Of a DNA stretch of 64,000 nt, positions 9,856 to 19,028 are shown piece by piece. The DNA comes from Idiomarina seosinensis_A (GTDB lineage: Bacteria; Pseudomonadota; Gammaproteobacteria; Enterobacterales; Alteromonadaceae). The number at the start of each line of letters is the position of its first letter. The stretch's first letter is position 1. The DNA lies in assembly GCF_044797955.1 (NCBI RefSeq), contig NZ_CP085211.1, forward strand, positions 62,001 to 126,000, given 5' to 3'. Position numbers and translations under genes: made by a program. The notes beneath the pieces are model-generated. The model saw only the letters and a program-made list of their open reading frames with translations. It did not search any database and was not told the DNA's origin.

Positions 9856-10329
9856 ATGTTTGATATCCTCATGTACTTGTTTGAAAATTATATTCATTCG
9901 GAGCAAGAGGTCATTGTTAATCCTGATGAGTTAACCGATGAGCTGACTCGGGCAGGGTTTCACCGTCAGGAAATTCACAAAGCTTTGGCTTGGCTGGAGC
10001 GTTTAGCCGATTTGCAGGATGGCGATGCGAAAAGCTATTTAACCTCGCAGCCATCAACAGCGACCCGGGTTTTTACCGAGCAAGAAGCTATCCGGCTGGA
10101 TAGCCAGTGCCAGGGCTTTCTAATCTATCTGGAAAACCTCGGCGTGCTGGATTTTGCAACCCGGGAGATGGTGCTTGATCGGGTGATGGAGCTGGAAGCC
10201 ACAAATTTTAATCTGGACGACCTGAAGTGGGTGGTATTGATGGTGTTGTTCAACTTACCGGGTCACGAAGCGGCTTACGATCAAATGGAAGGCCTTTTAT
10301 TTGAGCAGGCCGAGGGTCCCCTGCACTGA
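9856..10329 (+). CDS. smg: Smg family protein (DUF494)
   Basis: 157-residue acidic protein of the Smg/DUF494 family. It is recognised by the N-terminus MFDILMYLFENYIHSE and the C-terminal half with DLKWVVLMVLFNLPG. The function is not established; the gene is almost always next to dprA, as here (3-base gap). No catalytic motif is visible. It probably shares a transcript with dprA and with the downstream zinc-ribbon gene. Confidence 0.92.
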   Translation: MFDILMYLFENYIHSEQEVIVNPDELTDELTRAGFHRQEIHKALAWLERLADLQDGDAKSYLTSQPSTATRVFTEQEAIRLDSQCQGFLIYLENLGVLDFATREMVLDRVMELEATNFNLDDLKWVVLMVLFNLPGHEAAYDQMEGLLFEQAEGPLH

Positions 10330-10345
10330 AGCAGCGCACAAACTA

Positions 10346-10864
10346 ATGCCAAAGTGTCCGCAGTGCAGTCAGGAATTGGTGGTTAAGCATAAAGGGCAGA
10401 CGAGCTTTTATGCCTGTACCGGCTTCCCCGAATGTGATTTTACGCAAGGCTTAAGAGAGCAGTCTGAAATTGAGCCTGAAAGCCTGGGTGTCGACTGCCC
10501 GGAGTGTGGCCGCGAGTTACAGTTAAAAAGCGGCCGCTTTGGCTTATTTGTTGGCTGCAGCGGTTTTCCGCAATGCGCCTTTGTCACTGAACCGAACAGT
10601 AGCGATGCTGATCAGGGTGTTATCTGCCCGCTTTGTCATCAGGCTGGACGGGCCGGACAACTGGTGCAAAAGACCTCCCGTCGCGGCTCCTCTTTTTTTG
10701 CCTGCACCGAATACCCTCAATGCGATTACTCGGTCAATTTCCCCCCCGTAAATGAAGCCTGCCCAAGCTGTCAGTTTCCGATTTTGTTAAGAAAAAAACA
10801 AAGCGGCGTCACGCGGCATTTCTGTCCGCAAAAAAACTGTGATTACAAATCAGAGCCGTTATAA
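10346..10864 (+). CDS. Topoisomerase-type zinc-ribbon DNA-binding protein (YrdD-like)
   Basis: Small protein made of four zinc-ribbon units like those at the C-terminus of DNA topoisomerase I. Cysteine pairs are visible as CPQC...CTGFPEC, CPEC...CSGFPQC, CPLC...CTEYPQC and CPSC...CPQKNC. I chose ATG 10346 (172 residues), which begins directly with the first ribbon. A TTG at 10301 would extend the protein by 15 residues into smg and gives no recognisable domain. It is probably a single-stranded nucleic-acid binder. It sits in the dprA-smg-yrdD-tsaC-hemF-aroE cluster typical of gammaproteobacteria. Confidence 0.9.
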   Translation: MPKCPQCSQELVVKHKGQTSFYACTGFPECDFTQGLREQSEIEPESLGVDCPECGRELQLKSGRFGLFVGCSGFPQCAFVTEPNSSDADQGVICPLCHQAGRAGQLVQKTSRRGSSFFACTEYPQCDYSVNFPPVNEACPSCQFPILLRKKQSGVTRHFCPQKNCDYKSEPL

Positions 10865-10894
10865 TTTGCCAAAATCGGTGAAGGAGAACTCCAT

Positions 10895-11458
10895 TTGACG
10901 ACCTTAGATTTGGCTGCTGCGAGAGAAGCCCTTTTGGGAGGCGTTATCGCTTACCCTACAGAAGCTGTTTTTGGCCTCGGTTGCGACCCGACAGATGATA
11001 CGGCGATTAAACAAATTCTGGCTTTAAAACGACGACCGGTTGAAAAGGGTCTTATTCTTATTGCTGCGGATTACAGCCAGTTACTGCCCTATATCGATGA
11101 TCGGGCAATACCTCAGGATAAGCGTTTTCAAGTGCTTTCACACTGGCCTGGGCCGGTTACCTTAATTTTGCCGGCAAGAAAGAGTGTGTCTGAGTGGTTA
11201 ACGGGTGGCCGCGATACTATTGCTGTCAGAGTCACCGCATTTGAGCCGGTCCGTGCCTTATGCCGGAAGTTAGGCACGGCGTTGGTATCAACCAGCGCCA
11301 ACCCGGCGGGCGAAGAACCAGCCCGGACTGCAGACGAAGTAAGAAGTTACTTTGGCGATCAGCTAAGCTGGGTGTGGGATGCCGAAACGGGTGGCGCAAG
11401 ATCGCCCAGTAAAATCATTGACCCGCTGACAGAAAAGGTTTTTCGACATAATGAATGA
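10895..11458 (+). CDS. tsaC: Threonylcarbamoyl-AMP synthase TsaC (YrdC/RimN)
   Basis: Makes threonylcarbamoyl-AMP from threonine, bicarbonate and ATP for the t6A37 modification of ANN-decoding tRNAs. It is 187 residues long, a single YrdC domain. Motifs are YPTEAVFGLGCD, LKRRPVEKGLIL, SVSEW and STSANPAGEEP. The start is a TTG, supported by a strong AAGGAG 9 bases upstream and by alignment of the N-terminus with short TsaC proteins. The end overlaps hemF by 8 bases. Confidence 0.94.
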   Translation: MTTLDLAAAREALLGGVIAYPTEAVFGLGCDPTDDTAIKQILALKRRPVEKGLILIAADYSQLLPYIDDRAIPQDKRFQVLSHWPGPVTLILPARKSVSEWLTGGRDTIAVRVTAFEPVRALCRKLGTALVSTSANPAGEEPARTADEVRSYFGDQLSWVWDAETGGARSPSKIIDPLTEKVFRHNE

Positions 11459-12374
11459 CGCATATTTAAAACCTGTAATTGCTTATTTTATGGATTTACA
11501 GGATCGCATCTGTAATCAAATCGAAACTGTCGATAAAAAAGGCCGTTTTCAACAAGATCGATGGCAACGGGAAAAGGGCGGCGGCGGTCGTTCAAGAGTG
11601 CTGAAAAACGGTGCGGTATTTGAACAGGCCGGGGTTGGTTTTTCGCATGTTTACGGAGAAAGCCTGCCCGATAGCGCAACCGCGCACCGGCCTGAACTGG
11701 CCGGGCGTGAATTTAATGCCTGCGGCGTGTCGCTGGTGTTCCACCCTAAGAATCCCCACGTGCCAACGGTTCATATGAATGTGCGCTTTTTCATTGCCGA
11801 AAAAGACGGTCATGAACCGGTTTGGTGGTTCGGCGGCGGTTTTGATTTAACTCCGTTTTATGCGGTCGAAGGTGACGTTATCGAGTGGCATCAGAAGGCT
11901 AAGGCTGCGTTGGATGCCGTCGATGAATCCTTATATCCGAAGTACAAACCCTGGTGCGATGACTACTTTTATCTGAAGCACAGAAACGAAGCCCGCGGTG
12001 TCGGCGGAATATTCTTCGATGACTTAAACGACCGGTCCTTTGAGGAGGCATTTGCCGTGGTAAAAGCGGTTGGCGACGCTTTTTGTGATGCCTACTGTCC
12101 TATTGTTGAGCGTCGTAAAGAGACTCCCTATACGGAGCAGCAAAGAGCTTTTCAGCTTTACCGGCGTGGCCGCTATGTTGAGTTTAATTTAGTCTGGGAT
12201 CGTGGCACCTTATTTGGTTTACAAACGGGCGGCCGCACCGAATCCATTTTAATGTCGATGCCGCCGATGGTGCGCTGGGAATACGATTGGCAGCCGCAGC
12301 CTGATTCAGCCGAGGCACAACTGACCGAACACTTTTTAATTCCCCGCGACTGGGCAGCGATGGCCGATGACTGA
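11451..12374 (+). CDS. hemF: Oxygen-dependent coproporphyrinogen III oxidase
   Basis: Decarboxylates coproporphyrinogen III to protoporphyrinogen IX with O2 in haem synthesis. It is 307 residues long, full family length. Conserved blocks include AGREFNACGVSLVFHP, VHMNVRFF, WWFGGGFDLTPFY and KPWCDDYF...HRNEARGVGGIFFDD. It overlaps tsaC upstream and aroE downstream by 8 bases each, so it is translated as part of one operon. It indicates an aerobic lifestyle, as does cytochrome c4 further along. Confidence 0.97.
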   Translation: MNDAYLKPVIAYFMDLQDRICNQIETVDKKGRFQQDRWQREKGGGGRSRVLKNGAVFEQAGVGFSHVYGESLPDSATAHRPELAGREFNACGVSLVFHPKNPHVPTVHMNVRFFIAEKDGHEPVWWFGGGFDLTPFYAVEGDVIEWHQKAKAALDAVDESLYPKYKPWCDDYFYLKHRNEARGVGGIFFDDLNDRSFEEAFAVVKAVGDAFCDAYCPIVERRKETPYTEQQRAFQLYRRGRYVEFNLVWDRGTLFGLQTGGRTESILMSMPPMVRWEYDWQPQPDSAEAQLTEHFLIPRDWAAMADD

Positions 12375-13185
12375 TCGGTTTTGTGTTTTCGGCAACCCTG
12401 TGGGGCATAGTTTGTCGCCGCAAATCCATCAGTGCTTCGCCGAACAATTTGGCCACCGGCTGGATTATTATAAACAGTTGGCCAGCATACCTGGCTTTAA
12501 GCGCTGCGTTGCCCGGCAGTTTCGGCTTGGCTTGCGGGGAGCCAATGTTACGGCGCCCTTTAAGCAACAGGCGTTTGAACTGGCCACCCGGCTTACGCCG
12601 CAGGCAAAAAGTGCCGGCGCGGTTAATACTCTTGTAAAAGACCGTGCCGGAGGGTTGCTGGGGGCAAATACCGATGGATCCGGCTTAATCCGTGATTTAC
12701 AACGTTTACAAATACCTTTGAGTGGTCAACGAATCCTGTTAATCGGCGCGGGCGGTGCCGCCCGCGGCGTTCTGGCTAACCTGCTGAATGCGCCGATCGA
12801 CGTACTGTGGATTTATAACCGCACCGCGAGTAAGGCGCAGGCTCTGGCCGACCTTAACGATAAGGCCAGGGCAGTGACCCGCTGGTCAGACGTAAATGGT
12901 ATCGATGTCATCATTAATGCCTCCAGTGCCTCACTTAGCGGTCAGTTGCCGTCTGTTCCGGAGCGGCTCTTCAGTGAGGCCTCCGCCGTTTATGACATGA
13001 TGTACGGTGCCGGACCGACACCGTTTTTGCAGCATGCCCGGCTAATCGGCTCCGCTCAGTGTTTTGACGGATTGGGGATGCTGGTAGGCCAGGCTGCTGA
13101 AAGTTACCGCCTGTGGTGGCAGTGTGAGCTACCGAAAATGGCTCCGGTAATTGCTAAGATTCGGCAACAGCTGGCTTCACATTAA
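12367..13185 (+). CDS. aroE: Shikimate dehydrogenase
   Basis: NADP-dependent reduction of 3-dehydroshikimate to shikimate in aromatic amino acid synthesis. It is 272 residues long. Motifs are NPVGHSLSPQIHQ (substrate site), GANVTAPFKQQAF (catalytic lysine), the nucleotide-binding loop GAGGAARGVLANL and the NRT NADP-selectivity motif. The C-terminal FDGLGMLVGQAA stretch is typical. Its last 32 bases overlap the convergent nuclease gene. Confidence 0.96.
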   Translation: MTDRFCVFGNPVGHSLSPQIHQCFAEQFGHRLDYYKQLASIPGFKRCVARQFRLGLRGANVTAPFKQQAFELATRLTPQAKSAGAVNTLVKDRAGGLLGANTDGSGLIRDLQRLQIPLSGQRILLIGAGGAARGVLANLLNAPIDVLWIYNRTASKAQALADLNDKARAVTRWSDVNGIDVIINASSASLSGQLPSVPERLFSEASAVYDMMYGAGPTPFLQHARLIGSAQCFDGLGMLVGQAAESYRLWWQCELPKMAPVIAKIRQQLASH

Positions 13186-14770
13186 GCAGAGTCACCGGCA
13201 CCTCTGCTGTTTGAAAAAACTGCAGCCATCGCGACTGATTGGTTCGTAACGTGTCGCCGGGGCCCTTTACCTCGATTAGCTGCACTTGTTGCTGGTCGGG
13301 GTGATATAACCACAAATCGGGAAATCCGCTGCCATTATTTTTTGTATCGAAAGCCATCCGGTCGAATAAATCTGCCCACAGGGTGGCCGGTAATTGACGG
13401 AACCATGTCAGCGCTTCATCAACCGGGTTTATTTTCCAGGCAACAAAGGGGTTGGCAATGTCCTTTTTTTGCTCGGCGTGCCGGGCCGCTAAAGCAATGG
13501 CTGCACCAGGCTGTTGTCGGATCATGCTGATACGTTGCTGAAAAAGCGCTTTACGGCGCTGGTAAAAAGCGGGTGAGCGCAGATCTCGCGGGCCGCGCTG
13601 GAAAGGGTGTATAAACGCCCCTTCGATATCATAAAAAATGATATCCCAGAACAGCAAACCGAATAACGTCTGAGGGATGATATTCTCACTATGGCTGCCA
13701 TGCCAGCCAAGGCTTTTATAATACGCCAGTACCGCTTTTTCTACCTGCCTGACGGTATAACCCAGCGTCAGAGATTGCGATGCAATGGTTTGCGACTGCT
13801 GGCTAAAGTCACACTTAAACCAGCGGCCCAGCAACTGTCTTGCAACTTCAAATTCCGTCTCATCCGCCGGGTCCTGGTACATTTGAAACAATAACCGTCT
13901 TGCCTGCAGGGGTCTGTCCTTAAAGTACATTCTGGCTTGCCTTTCGCGGGCCGGTGGCCGTTGCGACTTACGGTATAAAACATGGGCAAGGAACACCGCA
14001 TGCTGGCGCTCGCAGTCCCGCGCCAGACGATTTAAAAAGCGGCTGAGTTTACCGGTAAGGCGCTCAGGAAAAGACGCTAACACCGTGTCCTGTTGCCAGC
14101 GACGGATCCAGTCAATACGCTCCTGCGGGGTATTTAAATCCGCATATTCTGTTTGCCAGTGCTCTATCTGTAAAAACAGCGCCATTTCGTCTTTGCCGCT
14201 AAATAATGTCTTTGGCCTGGCAAGGTAAGACTCATACTGGATATGGCCCAGAGCGGTAACAACAAATTCTGACAGTTGCTGTCTGGAGTTGCCAAAAAAC
14301 AGTAAAGCCAGCTGGTTAAACTGACTGTTTTTTAGCAGCTGAACGATTTCTATGTCACTCGTCACCCTGGTACTGCTTAATTGCTCCAGCAGTTGTTGTT
14401 TACTCAATGCTTTGAGAGCGCCGGGTTGCAGGGCTAACAGCTCTGCTTTAGTCAGTAAGGCTAACCAGTGCGGCTGGCTGGATTTATCTGCCGGTTGTAT
14501 CCAGCCTTGCCGGGTTAGCTCACTAATGGCCAGAGGCACATCAATCTCCGGATAATTTAGCCGGTCAATACGGAAAAATTCGCCCTTGCGTGAATATAAA
14601 CGCAGCCAAAGCCGTTGAGCGTCAGGCGACAGCAGGTCGTATTGGTTGATCATAGACTGAAGAGCAGAATTCATCAGCTCACTGTGGTGTTCCTGCACCC
14701 AGCTTTTGACCAGAGCAAAATTCTTCCAGTAGTAGAGCGGATCGTTTACGTCGGCAATATCCCAATGCAT
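13154..14770 (-). CDS. FAN1-like structure-specific nuclease with VRR-NUC domain
   Basis: 538-residue protein whose C-terminus is a VRR-NUC (PD-D/ExK) nuclease. GFPDLWLYHP supplies Asp485, LIEVKGPGD supplies Glu500 and Lys502, and NQSRWLQFF follows as in FAN1. The upstream ~450 residues are helical and match the FAN1-type SAP/TPR architecture in overall layout, with the family-like segment ARMYFKDRPLQARRLLF. Bacterial FAN1 homologues cut 5' flaps and unhook interstrand crosslinks, so DNA repair is the inferred role. It is convergent with aroE (32-base overlap) and divergent from polA. Confidence 0.82.
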   Translation of the reverse strand: MHWDIADVNDPLYYWKNFALVKSWVQEHHSELMNSALQSMINQYDLLSPDAQRLWLRLYSRKGEFFRIDRLNYPEIDVPLAISELTRQGWIQPADKSSQPHWLALLTKAELLALQPGALKALSKQQLLEQLSSTRVTSDIEIVQLLKNSQFNQLALLFFGNSRQQLSEFVVTALGHIQYESYLARPKTLFSGKDEMALFLQIEHWQTEYADLNTPQERIDWIRRWQQDTVLASFPERLTGKLSRFLNRLARDCERQHAVFLAHVLYRKSQRPPARERQARMYFKDRPLQARRLLFQMYQDPADETEFEVARQLLGRWFKCDFSQQSQTIASQSLTLGYTVRQVEKAVLAYYKSLGWHGSHSENIIPQTLFGLLFWDIIFYDIEGAFIHPFQRGPRDLRSPAFYQRRKALFQQRISMIRQQPGAAIALAARHAEQKKDIANPFVAWKINPVDEALTWFRQLPATLWADLFDRMAFDTKNNGSGFPDLWLYHPDQQQVQLIEVKGPGDTLRTNQSRWLQFFQTAEVPVTLLNVKPAVAES

Positions 14771-15199
14771 TGATTTAATAATAAAAATTTAATTGTTATA
14801 TAAAGAAGCCCAGAATAGATTACAAAATGGTCTAAAGGAATAGCACATAGCGCTAGATCCAGGTTAATTTTATGCTAATCTATCAGTCGTTTTAGGCAGG
14901 AGCTATCCACGTATTGCAGGTTTTAGATAACAGGCCAAGCGATAACAAAAAATAAAGTTTCCACACTTAAAATGATAATATAATAAGACGGGTACACTGG
15001 GATACCTGCAGTAATAAAAGCCCACCACATCAAAAACTTACAAAAAAACGCGACACGTTGAAAATATAAATTTTCATTGTGGAGTAGCTAGTTGTTAACA
15101 GACTTATCCACAGCAATTAAACAGGCAGTTGCTAGCGTTGCTTAGCCAGCTGTGGCATGCTCTCGCTTATTGCTGACAAATCGCTCAGAGGCCATACCC
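14771..15199. other. AT-rich divergent intergenic region between the nuclease gene and polA
   Basis: 429 bases with no supported ORF. It must contain the promoters of the FAN1-like gene (reverse) and polA (forward). One perfect TTATCCACA (15104-15112) matches the DnaA-box consensus and a weaker CTATCCACG lies at about 14903, but two scattered boxes are not an origin. No tRNA or terminator hairpin was seen. Confidence 0.5.
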
Positions 15200-17971
15200 A
15201 TGACCCAATCTGTTCCCGAAAATCCTTTTGTACTTGTTGACGGATCATCTTATTTATTTCGCGCTTTTCATGCTCCACCGCACCTGACCAACTCTAAAGG
15301 AGAGCCCACCGGAGCCATTTACGGCGTGGTCAATATGCTACGAAGCCTACTAAAGCGTTATAAGCCAGAAAATATGGCAGTGATTTTTGACGCCAAGGGC
15401 AAGACCTTTCGGAATGATTTATACGATGAATACAAAGCCAACCGGCCGCCGATGCCTGATGACTTGCGACAGCAGATAGAGCCCCTGCATCAGATCATTA
15501 AAGCCATGGGACTGCCTTTGTTATGTATCGATGGTGTCGAAGCAGACGATGTAATTGGCACCCTGGCTAAAGAAGCGGGCGATGAAGGCCGTTTTACACT
15601 GATTAGCACCGGCGATAAAGACATGGCACAGCTGGTTAATGAGCATGTCATGCTGATTAATACCATGACCGACACTTTGCTTGATGTTGACGGGGTAAAA
15701 AATAAGTTTGGAGTGAGCCCGGCCCAAATTATTGATTACCTTGCCTTAATGGGGGATAGCTCAGATAACATTCCGGGTTTACCCAAAGTTGGTGAAAAAA
15801 CCGCGCAGGCATTACTGCAGGGTATTGAGTCCATCGATGCAATCTACCAGGATTTGGAAGCGGTGAGTGGACTAGGCTTTCGTGGCGCCAAGACCATGCC
15901 GCAAAAATTACAGGATTATAAAGATCAGCTGCTGCTATCGCGCCGGTTGGCGACCATTAAGTGCGACGTCGAACTTGATTTTTCGCCGCAGCAGTTAACC
16001 ATAGCTCCCGCCGACAGCGACCGGCTGGCAGAGCTGTATGGGCAGTGTGAATTCCGCCGTTGGCTAGGCGAACTTTTAGAAAAAGGGGCTGCAACCGATC
16101 AGGCTTTGGGTGTCGAGCAATCGCAAAATGATGCTCCGCAGACACAAATCACCCGCGATGGTTATAAAACCTTACTGACAGAAGCCGAGGTAACAAGCTA
16201 CCTGACTCAAATAGCCACCGCCGAGTGTTTTGCATTCGATACAGAAACCACTAGCCTGAATTATATGAATGCCGAGTTGGTAGGGGTATCTTTATCGGCT
16301 GAGGAGGGCGAAGGTGTTTATATACCCGTTGCCCATGATTACATGGAAGCTCCGGCACAAGTTAGCCGTAGCTGGTTACTCGAGCAACTAAAACCACTAC
16401 TGGAAGCCGAAAAACCGGCTAAAGTTGGACAGAATTTAAAGTACGACGCTCATATTTTACGCCGTTACGATATCCGCCTGGCGGGCATAAAAAGCGATAC
16501 CATGCTGGCATCTTATGTTTTCAACAGCGTTGCTTCGCGCCACGACATGGATACGTTAAGTCTGCAATACCTTAATCATAAGCCGATCAAGTTCGAAGAA
16601 ATTGCCGGTAAAGGGGCCAAACAACTGACCTTTAACCAGATCGCGCTGGAGCAAGCTGCTCCTTATGCGGCAGAAGACGCAGACGTGACGTTACGCCTGC
16701 ATAACATTTTATGGCAGCAACTGGAGCAAACAGATACGGATTTGCTGGCTGTTTTAACTGACATCGAGGTTCCACTGGTACCGGTATTAACGGATATGGA
16801 GCAATATGGGGTTAAGATTGATGCGGGTATGCTGGCCCAGCAAAGCCAGGAAATCAGTAAATTGCTGGCTGAGTACGAAAAAGAAGCCTTCGTAATAGCA
16901 GCGCAGGAATTTAATTTAGGCTCGCCAAAGCAGTTGCAGCAGATTTTATTCGAAAAGCTGCAATTACCGATTATTAAAAAAACCCCCAAAGGCGCTCCCT
17001 CTACAGCGGAAGATGTTTTGCATGAACTGGCGCACGACTACCCTTTACCGGACGTCATTTTGAAGCACCGCAGTTTGTCAAAACTGAAATCAACCTACAC
17101 CGATAAATTGCCGAAGATGATTAATCCGGCAACAGGCCGCGTTCATACCTCATATCAACAGGCAGTAGCCGCGACCGGGCGCTTATCGTCAACGGATCCT
17201 AACTTACAAAATATTCCTATCCGCACAGAGCAGGGGCGCCGTGTCCGGCAAGCGTTTGTACCGCAGGCCGGCTATAAAATGGTAGCCATTGACTATAGCC
17301 AGATTGAGTTACGAATTATGGCGCATTTATCTCAGGATAAAGCGCTGTTAAAAGCCTTTGCCGAAGGCAAGGATATCCACCAGGCAACTGCTGCCGAAGT
17401 CTTTTCATGTAGTCTGGATGAGGTGTCAGGAGAGCAACGGCGACGGGCTAAAGCGGTTAATTTTGGTCTGATATATGGCATGTCGGCTTTTGGTCTGGCT
17501 CGCCAGCTGGACATTCCACGGCATGAAGCACAGCACTATATGGATAAGTATTTTGAACGGTTTCCCGGGGTGCTCAATTATATGGAGCAGACCAGAGAGC
17601 AGGCTAAGCAACAGGGTTATGTAAAAACCTTGTTTGGGCGCCGTCTGCCATTACCCGATATTAAAGCGTCTAACGGCGCCAGACGTAAGGCTGCCGAGCG
17701 CGCAGCTATTAATGCGCCAATGCAGGGTACCGCCGCTGATATTATTAAACGCGCGATGATTTTAGTAGATCAATGGATAGCAGAAAACCAATGTCAGCAA
17801 GACGTCCGTATGCTGATGCAGGTGCACGACGAGCTGGTTTTTGAGATTAGCGAAGCAAAAGCCGATGACTACATTGTGGCGCTCACCGAGGTTATGGAGC
17901 GCGCTGCATCCCTTGATGTGCCATTGATAGCAGAGGCCGGCGTGGGAGATAACTGGGACCAGGCACATTAA
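15200..17971 (+). CDS. polA: DNA polymerase I
   Basis: Repair and Okazaki-fragment polymerase, 923 residues from ATG 15200. An upstream in-frame ATG at 15152 would add 16 non-homologous residues. The chosen start gives the family N-terminus MTQSVPENPFVLVDGSSYLF. Domains are the 5'-3' exonuclease (~1-290, with VEADDVIGTLA and STGDKDMAQLV), the 3'-5' exonuclease (AFDTETTSL, so the catalytic DTE is intact) and the polymerase. The polymerase has motif A DYSQIELRIMAHLSQD, motif B RRAKAVNFGLIYGMS and motif C VHDELVFE. It is transcribed alone and followed by a terminator at 18081. Confidence 0.97.
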   Translation: MTQSVPENPFVLVDGSSYLFRAFHAPPHLTNSKGEPTGAIYGVVNMLRSLLKRYKPENMAVIFDAKGKTFRNDLYDEYKANRPPMPDDLRQQIEPLHQIIKAMGLPLLCIDGVEADDVIGTLAKEAGDEGRFTLISTGDKDMAQLVNEHVMLINTMTDTLLDVDGVKNKFGVSPAQIIDYLALMGDSSDNIPGLPKVGEKTAQALLQGIESIDAIYQDLEAVSGLGFRGAKTMPQKLQDYKDQLLLSRRLATIKCDVELDFSPQQLTIAPADSDRLAELYGQCEFRRWLGELLEKGAATDQALGVEQSQNDAPQTQITRDGYKTLLTEAEVTSYLTQIATAECFAFDTETTSLNYMNAELVGVSLSAEEGEGVYIPVAHDYMEAPAQVSRSWLLEQLKPLLEAEKPAKVGQNLKYDAHILRRYDIRLAGIKSDTMLASYVFNSVASRHDMDTLSLQYLNHKPIKFEEIAGKGAKQLTFNQIALEQAAPYAAEDADVTLRLHNILWQQLEQTDTDLLAVLTDIEVPLVPVLTDMEQYGVKIDAGMLAQQSQEISKLLAEYEKEAFVIAAQEFNLGSPKQLQQILFEKLQLPIIKKTPKGAPSTAEDVLHELAHDYPLPDVILKHRSLSKLKSTYTDKLPKMINPATGRVHTSYQQAVAATGRLSSTDPNLQNIPIRTEQGRRVRQAFVPQAGYKMVAIDYSQIELRIMAHLSQDKALLKAFAEGKDIHQATAAEVFSCSLDEVSGEQRRRAKAVNFGLIYGMSAFGLARQLDIPRHEAQHYMDKYFERFPGVLNYMEQTREQAKQQGYVKTLFGRRLPLPDIKASNGARRKAAERAAINAPMQGTAADIIKRAMILVDQWIAENQCQQDVRMLMQVHDELVFEISEAKADDYIVALTEVMERAASLDVPLIAEAGVGDNWDQAH

Positions 17972-18068
17972 GTAAAAAAAAAGCTGAACTTTTTTCACAG
18001 CCCTCAGTCGTAATAAGTGAGGGCAAGTGGTGAATTGGTCATTGCCCTCGAAATTTGTTCTCCCTGGA

Positions 18069-19028
18069 TTAAGAGTTTTCGCCCGGCTGATTAGCCGGGC
18101 TTTTTTCTTTGCGCCTGGGGATACCAGCAAGACCACTGCGGCCGCGACGGTTAGCAAACCAGACGCCGACCAAAATCGCCGTCATACCCACGGCGTGCTG
18201 AAGCCAAAAGTCCTCTCCATCCAAAATTCCCAGCAGCATCGCGACGATTGGAATCAGGTAAGTAACCGAACTGGTAAACACTGTGTTTGTCATTTGCACC
18301 AGGTGATTAAAAATAATCAGTGCTCCTGCCGTTCCGACGACACCTAAAATCAAAACCGCGAGCAGAGATAGCAGAGCGTCCGGCTGCTGAACCTGTACTA
18401 CAAAGTCAGTGGCAAAAAACAGAAACAAAGTGGCTGGAATGCTTGCCATAAGCAAAGAAATACCGGTTATCGTCAATGGCCTTAAATCAGAGATTTTGTG
18501 CTTGATGAGATTTAAATTAATGCCATAGCAAATGGTGGCGATTAGCACTAGCAAGGCATAGGAATTAAATGTCCAGCCACCACCAGAGCCGGCGGTCATC
18601 AGTAATACTGTACCAAACAGGCCAATTAAAACACCAACTACCTGAGCTACGCGAGCTTGCTGATGAAAAAACAGAACGCCAATAACTAAGGTAGATATCG
18701 GGGTAAGCGCGTTAAGCACACCGGTAATACCGCTTTCAAGTTGGGTTTGTGCAATAGAGAACATAAAAGCCGGGATTAGGCTACCGACCAGGCCAACACT
18801 TGCTAATTTAGCCCAGTGTTTTTTAGTAATATGACGTAGCCGTCTGGCGATCAGAGGCGCTAATACAATCCCGGCTGAGGCAATACGTAGGGCACCAACC
18901 TCCATTGCACCAAAGGCGATTAAGCCCTTTTTTATCAGTAAAAAAGAGCTGCCCCAGATTAGCGCTAACAGTCCCAGTAAAAACCAAGCCTGAAGCGGAG
19001 CCTTACTGGGCGTCTGGTGCATAACCAA
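18069..19028 (-). CDS. EamA/DMT family permease
   Basis: Inner-membrane drug/metabolite transporter, 319 residues with about ten hydrophobic helices in two EamA repeats. The first opens with LLALIWGSSFLLIKKGL; the second starts near residue 150 (FNSYALLVLIATICYGIN). Substrate unknown. The start lies inside the end of engB (26-base overlap), so translation may be coupled. Alternative ATG two codons downstream. The family exports amino acids or metabolites, but nothing here identifies the cargo. Confidence 0.9.
   Translation of the reverse strand: MVMHQTPSKAPLQAWFLLGLLALIWGSSFLLIKKGLIAFGAMEVGALRIASAGIVLAPLIARRLRHITKKHWAKLASVGLVGSLIPAFMFSIAQTQLESGITGVLNALTPISTLVIGVLFFHQQARVAQVVGVLIGLFGTVLLMTAGSGGGWTFNSYALLVLIATICYGINLNLIKHKISDLRPLTITGISLLMASIPATLFLFFATDFVVQVQQPDALLSLLAVLILGVVGTAGALIIFNHLVQMTNTVFTSSVTYLIPIVAMLLGILDGEDFWLQHAVGMTAILVGVWFANRRGRSGLAGIPRRKEKSPANQPGENS
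18081..18106 (+). terminator. Intrinsic terminator for polA
   Basis: An 8-bp perfect stem GCCCGGCT/AGCCGGGC with a 4-base loop is followed by six T on the forward strand. It lies inside the last codons of the convergent EamA gene. A separate 7-bp hairpin (GCCCTCA/TGAGGGC, 18000-18024) precedes it. Confidence 0.75.

Noticed and set aside
15104..15112. Perfect DnaA box TTATCCACA upstream of polA
   Set aside because: A single 9-mer of this kind is expected about once by chance in a window this size; there is no cluster, no 13-mer repeats and no dnaA/gidA neighbour.
17972..18106. Direct annotation as Spot 42 RNA
   Set aside because: The position fits but the sequence does not resemble Spot 42, so it is listed only as an observation.
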